Shown: positions 23,521 through 26,968 of the stretch, in pieces
How positions within the stretch are numbered: position 1 is the stretch's first letter
Layout: the number at the start of each line of letters is the position of its first letter
Source: Alangreenwoodia sp963602445
Lineage (GTDB): Bacteria > Bacillota > Clostridia > Peptostreptococcales > Anaerovoracaceae
Length of the DNA: 26,968 nucleotides
Direction of reading: 5' to 3'
Assembly: GCA_963602445.1 (NCBI GenBank)
Contig: CAVCIY010000084.1
Location: 1 to 26,968, forward strand
Position numbers and translations under genes: made by a program
Notes under the pieces: model-generated
Databases searched by the model: none
What the model saw: the letters and a program-made list of their open reading frames with translations, nothing else
What the model was told of the DNA's origin: nothing

Positions 23521-23847
23521 TCACGAAGTAACCGATTTATAGTAATTCCCAAAATCTGCCAGTGTATCAATGATTGGCAGCAGTTTTTCTCCTAATTCTG
23601 TTAGGCTATAGTCAACCCTCGGCGGCATTTCGTGATAATCGTGCCGATATACAAGTCCGTCATCCATCATCTGTCTCAAGCTGTCTGTCAATACTTTCTG
23701 AGATATACCTTCCAAATCTCTTTGCAATTCATTGAATCTCCACGGACGCACTCTTAAGTTTCGTATAATCAAAAGCTTCCATTTGCCGCCTACAAGTGCC
23801 ACTGCTGTTGCCACTGGGCAAACCGGAAGTTCGTCTTTTGTTTTCAT
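23521..23847 (-). CDS. HxlR-family winged-helix regulator
   Basis: The 108-residue protein matches the HxlR family over its whole length: CPVATAVALVGGKWKLLIIR at the start, the recognition region around residues 37-62 (FNELQRDLEGISQKVLTDSL), and the wing PPRVDYSLTELG. Cysteine 10 sits just before the first helix, the place of the redox-sensing cysteine in YodB/HypR-type members, so sensing of quinones, aldehydes or disulfide stress is likely. It is divergent from the cupin gene at 24004. GGGGAGG precedes ATG 23847. Confidence 0.92.
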   Translation of the reverse strand: MKTKDELPVCPVATAVALVGGKWKLLIIRNLRVRPWRFNELQRDLEGISQKVLTDSLRQMMDDGLVYRHDYHEMPPRVDYSLTELGEKLLPIIDTLADFGNYYKSVTS

Positions 23848-23883
23848 GCAATTGCACCTCCCCTAAATATGATAGTTCACGCA

Positions 23884-23912
23884 ATTATAGCACATTCTTT
23901 TTTGAATGTATA
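23884..23912 (-). promoter_or_regulatory. HxlR gene promoter with an operator-like palindrome
   Basis: On the minus strand TATACA (23907-23912) and TATAAT (23884-23889) are 17 bp apart. The spacer holds a perfect inverted repeat ACATTC-N6-GAATGT (23892-23909, six T residues in the centre on the plus strand). Binding there would block polymerase, so autorepression by the HxlR protein is a good guess. Confidence 0.65.
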
Positions 23913-23937
23913 GTTACAAAAAGGTGCGTACTATGAT

Positions 23938-23965
23938 TTGAGTGCGTAATGGTTTATCCTATATT
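23938..23965 (+). promoter_or_regulatory. Promoter of the cupin gene
   Basis: TTGAGT (23938-23943) and TATATT (23960-23965) are 16 bp apart, about 40 bp before the start codon. GTGCGTA occurs at 23924 and again at 23942, overlapping the -35 region, and an ATAGT/ACTAT pair flanks the first copy. These may be further binding sites for the divergent HxlR protein. Confidence 0.5.
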
Positions 23966-24003
23966 TGCAAACGCAATAAAATTCAAAATCGGAGGTAGGT
24001 ACC

Positions 24004-24357
24004 ATGGCAAGTTATGAAAAAACAAATATAGGAAATGAAGGCAGAGTGGAACTTCATGAAACGCTTTCTCTCACAGGTGCGGAAATCAGTATCAACAATC
24101 TTCCTGCTGGAGCAAGCGTTCCTTTCGTACACTCTCATAAGAACAACGAGGAAGTTTACGGCATTCTTTCCGGCAAAGGAAAAGTCATTATTGACGGAGA
24201 AGAAGTTTCTCTCACTGCTGGTGATTGGGTAAGAATCTCTCCCACTGCTAAGCGTCAGTTCTTTGCAGCAGATGACGAGGGGATTTCATTTGTCTGTATT
24301 CAGACCAAAGAGAATTCCCTGGAAGGCTTCACAGCAGATGATGCTGTAGTATATTAA
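24004..24357 (+). CDS. Cupin-domain protein, HxlR-linked
   Basis: A 117-residue single-domain cupin. The first cupin motif is VPFVHSHKNNEEVYGILSGKG, with two histidines and a glutamate as metal ligands; the second is AGDWVRISPTAKRQF, where the usual histidine seems replaced by arginine or lysine, so metal binding may be changed or lost. GGAGG lies at 23991-23995 before ATG 24004. The gene is monocistronic, with its own promoter and terminator, and diverges from the HxlR regulator, which probably controls it. The substrate is unknown. Confidence 0.88.
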   Translation: MASYEKTNIGNEGRVELHETLSLTGAEISINNLPAGASVPFVHSHKNNEEVYGILSGKGKVIIDGEEVSLTAGDWVRISPTAKRQFFAADDEGISFVCIQTKENSLEGFTADDAVVY

Positions 24358-24374
24358 TATCCTCTCAAGACACA

Positions 24375-24425
24375 ACAAGCTTCTCACCACTGGAACATTA
24401 CCTGATGGTGGGAAGCTTGTTTTTT
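24375..24425 (+). terminator. Intrinsic terminator after the cupin gene
   Basis: A 15 bp stem with one wobble pair (24375-24389 with 24406-24420, arm ACAAGCTTCTCACCA) has a 16-base loop and is followed by a run of T at 24420-24425. It ends the cupin transcript before the convergent aldo/keto reductase; no T-run is seen on the other strand. Confidence 0.85.
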
Positions 24426-24439
24426 AGTTTATAAAGGAT

Positions 24440-25303
24440 TTACAGCTTACCTCCAAACACCGGGAAGAAACCGTATTCGCCATAGTCCTTAATTTTTTCC
24501 AAATGCTTGAGGATTTCCATATCCTCATCTGAAATCACAAAATCAACATCCGCATTGGTTCTCATATGCTCCGGATTTGCGGTCTTTGGCAGAACAATCA
24601 TGCCAAGCTGAATATCAAAGCGGATGCACATCTGCGGAATTGTAACGCCATATTTTTCAGCCATATCAGCGATAGCCTTGTTTTTCAGTGCCTCACCGTG
24701 GGCAACCGGAGAATATGCTTCCATCACGATGCCCCTCTTCTGGCAGTACTCGATCAGTTCCAAGGGTGAATTGGAAATATGACAGAGCACCTGATTGACC
24801 ATCGGCTTGATTTCAACCGCATCCCACAAGTTTTCAATATCTTCCTGAAGAAAATTGGATACGCCGATAGCACGAAGCTTTCCTGCCTTATAAGCATCCT
24901 CCAGTGCTCTCCATGCTGCACGGTTGCCTTCCACATAGCGATCCTCGCTCTGATTTACCTTATCCCAGGGCTGTGGGCTGTGAATAATCATCATATCGAG
25001 ATAATCAAGTCCCATATCTTCAAGAGTCTTGTCAATACTTGCTGCTGCCGCTTCATATGTCTTATGTTCTGCGGCAACCTTCGATGTAACAAAAAGTTCT
25101 TCTCTCGGTATACCACAGGTGCGGATTCCTTCGCCCACGCCACGCTCATTACCATAAGCTTGTGCCGTATCTACATGACGGTATCCTATCTGTACAGCAG
25201 ATTTTACGGCATCGGCTGCCTTGTCATCATCAATAAACCAGGTACCGAGAGCCAGCACCGGAATTTCCACTCCATTCTCAAGTTTCTTCATTTCACAAAA
25301 CAT
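24440..25303 (-). CDS. Aldo/keto reductase, last gene of the cupin-CMD-AKR operon
   Basis: The 287-residue protein is a complete aldo/keto reductase with tetrad D45, Y50, K75 and H108 (VDTAQAYGNERGVGEG, TSKVAAEH, MIIHSPQPW). The cofactor signature is IVLPKTANPEHMRTN. It is not a close copy of the reductase at 22253. ATG 25303 is chosen because GGAGG lies eight bases upstream, overlapping the end of the preceding gene; an internal ATG four codons later is less well placed. Only 3 bp separate it from the upstream gene, so translation is probably coupled. Substrate unknown; NADPH-dependent reduction of a carbonyl compound is expected. Confidence 0.93.
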   Translation of the reverse strand: MFCEMKKLENGVEIPVLALGTWFIDDDKAADAVKSAVQIGYRHVDTAQAYGNERGVGEGIRTCGIPREELFVTSKVAAEHKTYEAAAASIDKTLEDMGLDYLDMMIIHSPQPWDKVNQSEDRYVEGNRAAWRALEDAYKAGKLRAIGVSNFLQEDIENLWDAVEIKPMVNQVLCHISNSPLELIEYCQKRGIVMEAYSPVAHGEALKNKAIADMAEKYGVTIPQMCIRFDIQLGMIVLPKTANPEHMRTNADVDFVISDEDMEILKHLEKIKDYGEYGFFPVFGGKL

Positions 25304-25306
25304 TTT

Positions 25307-25633
25307 TTATTCCTCCGTCCAGACCTCTTTTGCCAGGTTAAACACAGCCCAGGCCTTCGGCCATCCTGCATAAAAAGCTACATGCGTGACGATAGCCGCG
25401 ATTTCTTTCTTCGTAACACCGTGATTCTTCGCATTCTGAAGATGAAATTTCAAAGATGAATCTGTAATTCCCTGAGCCATTAAAGCAACCACTGTGATGA
25501 TGCTCCTCGTTTTCAGATCAATATCCTCATTGTTCCAGTTTTCTCCAAAAAGAACATCATCATTGAAATGTGCAAACTCCGGAGCAAACTCTCCAAGTGC
25601 ATCTCTGCCTGCTGTTTGAACAATTTTTCCCAT
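25307..25633 (-). CDS. Carboxymuconolactone decarboxylase-like protein
   Basis: The 108-residue protein matches the CMD family (helical, AhpD-like fold): TRSIITVVALMAQG, then LKFHLQNAKNHGVTKKEIAA and THVAFYAGWPKAW. The AhpD-type C-x-x-C redox pair is absent, so it resembles the gamma-carboxymuconolactone decarboxylase branch with its conserved histidines rather than a peroxidase partner. ATG 25633 is preferred to 25651: GGGAGG lies ten bases before it and would otherwise fall inside the coding region. It is the middle gene of a three-gene operon (21 bp after the cupin stop, 3 bp before the reductase). Confidence 0.88.
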   Translation of the reverse strand: MGKIVQTAGRDALGEFAPEFAHFNDDVLFGENWNNEDIDLKTRSIITVVALMAQGITDSSLKFHLQNAKNHGVTKKEIAAIVTHVAFYAGWPKAWAVFNLAKEVWTEE

Positions 25634-25654
25634 GATAATCTTTCCTCCCATTTA

Positions 25655-26089
25655 TCACTTCAAGCTGCTGTACTGCTCATCAGAAACCGGTTCACACCAT
25701 TCATTGCTGCACTCCTCTCCGGGGACTTCTACAGCAATGTGTGAAAACCAGCTGTCCTTTTTTGCCCCATGCCAATGCTTAACATTCGCAGGAATCATCA
25801 CAACGCTTCCTTCGTGCAGGCTCACTGCATCCTTTCCTTCTTCCTGATACCATCCCTCTCCGGCAGTACAGATGAGGAGCTGACCACCTCCGCTTTTTGC
25901 ATGATGAATATGCCAGTTGTTGCGGCATCCCGGCTCAAAGGTCACATTGGCTGCAAAGAGACCAGCCTTAGGGTCTGTAAGCGGATTCAGGAATGAATCA
26001 CCGATAAAGTACTGGGCGTATGCTGTGTTTGCTGTGCCTGTTCCAAACATATTGTGCTGTTCAAAAGCATCCTTGTTTTCAAATTTCAT
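25655..26089 (-). CDS. Cupin-domain protein, first gene of the operon
   Basis: The 144-residue cupin has motif 1 as WHIHHAKSGGGQLLICTAGEG and motif 2 as GSVVMIPANVKHWHGA, with three histidines and the expected layout for a metal-binding site. Cupins of this form are often encoded, or fused, next to carboxymuconolactone decarboxylase-like proteins, as here. GGGAGG precedes ATG 26089 by seven bases. The operon is read from a MerR-type promoter in the 116 bp gap to the divergent regulator. Substrate unknown. Confidence 0.9.
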   Translation of the reverse strand: MKFENKDAFEQHNMFGTGTANTAYAQYFIGDSFLNPLTDPKAGLFAANVTFEPGCRNNWHIHHAKSGGGQLLICTAGEGWYQEEGKDAVSLHEGSVVMIPANVKHWHGAKKDSWFSHIAVEVPGEECSNEWCEPVSDEQYSSLK

Positions 26090-26144
26090 GACAATACCTC
26101 CCTGTTTTTGTATCTTGAATCACATCATTTCATGTGCTATACTC

Positions 26145-26175
26145 ACGATAAACCATAAACCTAACTTTAGGTCAA
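26145..26175 (-). promoter_or_regulatory. MerR-type promoter and operator of the cupin-CMD-AKR operon
   Basis: On the minus strand TTGACC (26170-26175) and TATCGT (26145-26150) are 19 bp apart. A perfect palindrome ACCTAAAGTTAGGT (26159-26172) overlaps the -35 box and fills the spacer. Hexamer and spacing are the same as at the other MerR promoter in the window, but the palindrome sequence differs, so each regulator should read its own site. Confidence 0.78.
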
Positions 26176-26205
26176 GACATTTTTGAAATTTTTTGGAGGT
26201 ATGCC

Positions 26206-26661
26206 ATGTATACGATTGGACAAGTAGCGGAAATGTTTGATTTACCCATTTCTACTCTCCGCTATTACGATAAACAAGGACTTTTCCCGCAGCTCACACG
26301 AGAATCCGGCATTCGCAAATTCAGCGATAACGAGATTGAAGCCTTACGGGTAATCGAGTGCTTGAAAAAGTCAGGTCTTGAGATCAAAGACATTAAACTC
26401 TTTATGGAATGGTGCGCAGAAGGCTCTGCCACTTATTCCAACCGCTTTGAGCTTATCCATAAGCAGAAAGAACGCGTTGAATCGAAAATCCAGCAGTTAC
26501 ATAAGACATTGGATATGCTTACCTACAAATGTTGGTATTATACGCAGGCTATGGAAGATGGCAGCGAGGACAGGGCAAAAAAATTAACACCGGACGGTCT
26601 CCCGGACGATATCCGAAAAGCATATGACAATTCGCACAATCAGTTTCCCGATGAAAAATAA
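26206..26661 (+). CDS. MerR-family regulator of the cupin-CMD-AKR operon
   Basis: The 151-residue protein begins with a standard MerR DNA-binding domain (YTIGQVAEMFDLPISTLRYY, then GIRKFSDNEIEALRVIECLKK), followed by a coiled-coil dimerisation helix (about 85-110) and a short C-terminal region with one cysteine (TYKCWYY). It is of the same size class as the MerR protein at 21672 but clearly different in sequence. GGAGG lies seven bases before ATG 26206. It diverges from the operon, whose promoter has a MerR-type palindrome. The ligand is unknown; an organic electrophile or aldehyde would suit the target genes. Confidence 0.92.
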   Translation: MYTIGQVAEMFDLPISTLRYYDKQGLFPQLTRESGIRKFSDNEIEALRVIECLKKSGLEIKDIKLFMEWCAEGSATYSNRFELIHKQKERVESKIQQLHKTLDMLTYKCWYYTQAMEDGSEDRAKKLTPDGLPDDIRKAYDNSHNQFPDEK

Positions 26662-26680
26662 TCTAAATTGCTTGCAGCAC

Positions 26681-26710
26681 AAAAACACCCCGCCGCAGCG
26701 AGGTGCTTTT
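26681..26710 (+). terminator. Weak intrinsic terminator after the MerR gene
   Basis: An A-rich arm with CACCCCG (26686-26692) pairs with CGAGGTG (26699-26705), one mismatch, over a six-base loop, followed by CTTTT. It is 20 bp after the MerR stop. Confidence 0.6.
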
Positions 26711-26914
26711 GCATTCTTCCGTATTTATCCTCTCCTCAACCCTTCGAAAATATCCATCCTGTCCACTCGCAGACCACATTTTCATCCTGTCAACTCAACC
26801 CCAAATTTCCGGCAGTTGATATGTTCCCACACAGCAAAAATCCGAGCATCCGGGCAGTCCACAAAGAACCGTCCGAACACTCGGAAATGCCTTGATTTTA
26901 AGCCTTTTCTCGTT
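26711..26914. other. Intergenic stretch without a supported gene
   Basis: No frame has a ribosome binding site and protein-like composition. CATCCTGTC(A/C)ACTC occurs twice (near 26755 and 26785), a short direct repeat about 30 bp apart. The core of the 18 bp repeat from 23463 is present in reverse at 26817-26831. The stretch may hold remains of an older gene or mobile element. Confidence 0.45.
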
Positions 26915-26968
26915 ATTTAATTCTGTACCTTAGACATCAATACTACACTCTAAGGTACAGAATTAAAT
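26915..26968. repeat. Perfect 20 bp inverted repeat at the window end
   Basis: Arms 26915-26934 and 26949-26968 are perfectly complementary (inner part CTGTACCTTAGA / TCTAAGGTACAG, outer part AT-rich) around a 14-base spacer. The right arm ends exactly at the last base of the window, so the repeat may extend further. It could be an intrinsic terminator, the end of a small mobile element, or a binding site; the sequence alone does not decide. Confidence 0.8.

Noticed and set aside
23333..23524. 63-codon minus-strand frame overlapping the HxlR stop
   Set aside because: The TGATG overlap looks like coupling, but the frame runs backwards through the reductase pseudogene and its sequence is explained by the two 18 bp repeats.

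Overview
The window looks like chromosomal DNA of a Gram-positive anaerobe of the Clostridia type (Bacillota). This rests on strong GGAGG ribosome binding sites in front of nearly every gene, a surface protein with three C-terminal S-layer homology (SLH) domains, a YoaK/DUF1275 protein, and typical Firmicutes MerR, HxlR and XRE regulators. The species cannot be named from sequence alone. No rRNA, tRNA, CRISPR array or intact transposase was seen.

Left part (1-3283): the end of a cupin gene; a 320 bp tract of degenerate 13-14 bp repeats; a regulator with an N-terminal excisionase-like helix-turn-helix and a C-terminal LuxR helix-turn-helix; a strong terminator; a small cysteine-rich protein; then a tandem repeat array in front of the next operon. 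The regulator and the cysteine-rich gene both carry codon-phased minisatellites (15 bp and 9 bp units). This recurring repeat style is the most striking feature of the window.

Centre (3284-19300): a two-gene operon of giant secreted proteins (2797 and 2535 residues), 15 bp apart, both with signal peptides. The first is built of Ig-like modules and shows no anchor. The second ends in three SLH domains and is probably held on the cell wall. They probably act together at the cell surface as adhesin, scaffold or matrix; no enzyme domain could be identified. A bidirectional terminator closes the operon.

Right part (19454-26661): on the minus strand a DUF1275 membrane protein, a PAP2 phosphatase and an XRE regulator, with broken gene pieces (one resembling RhuM) between the last two. 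Then comes a redox/detoxification region: MerR regulator plus divergent aldo/keto reductase, a deleted second reductase, an HxlR regulator divergent from a cupin, and a cupin - carboxymuconolactone decarboxylase-like - aldo/keto reductase operon divergent from a second MerR regulator. Both MerR genes face a promoter of textbook MerR design: TTGACC, 19 bp spacer and a palindrome between the hexamers. The reductases, cupins and decarboxylase-like protein therefore look inducible, most likely by reactive carbonyl or electrophilic compounds (inference). The window ends in a perfect 20 bp inverted repeat of unknown nature.
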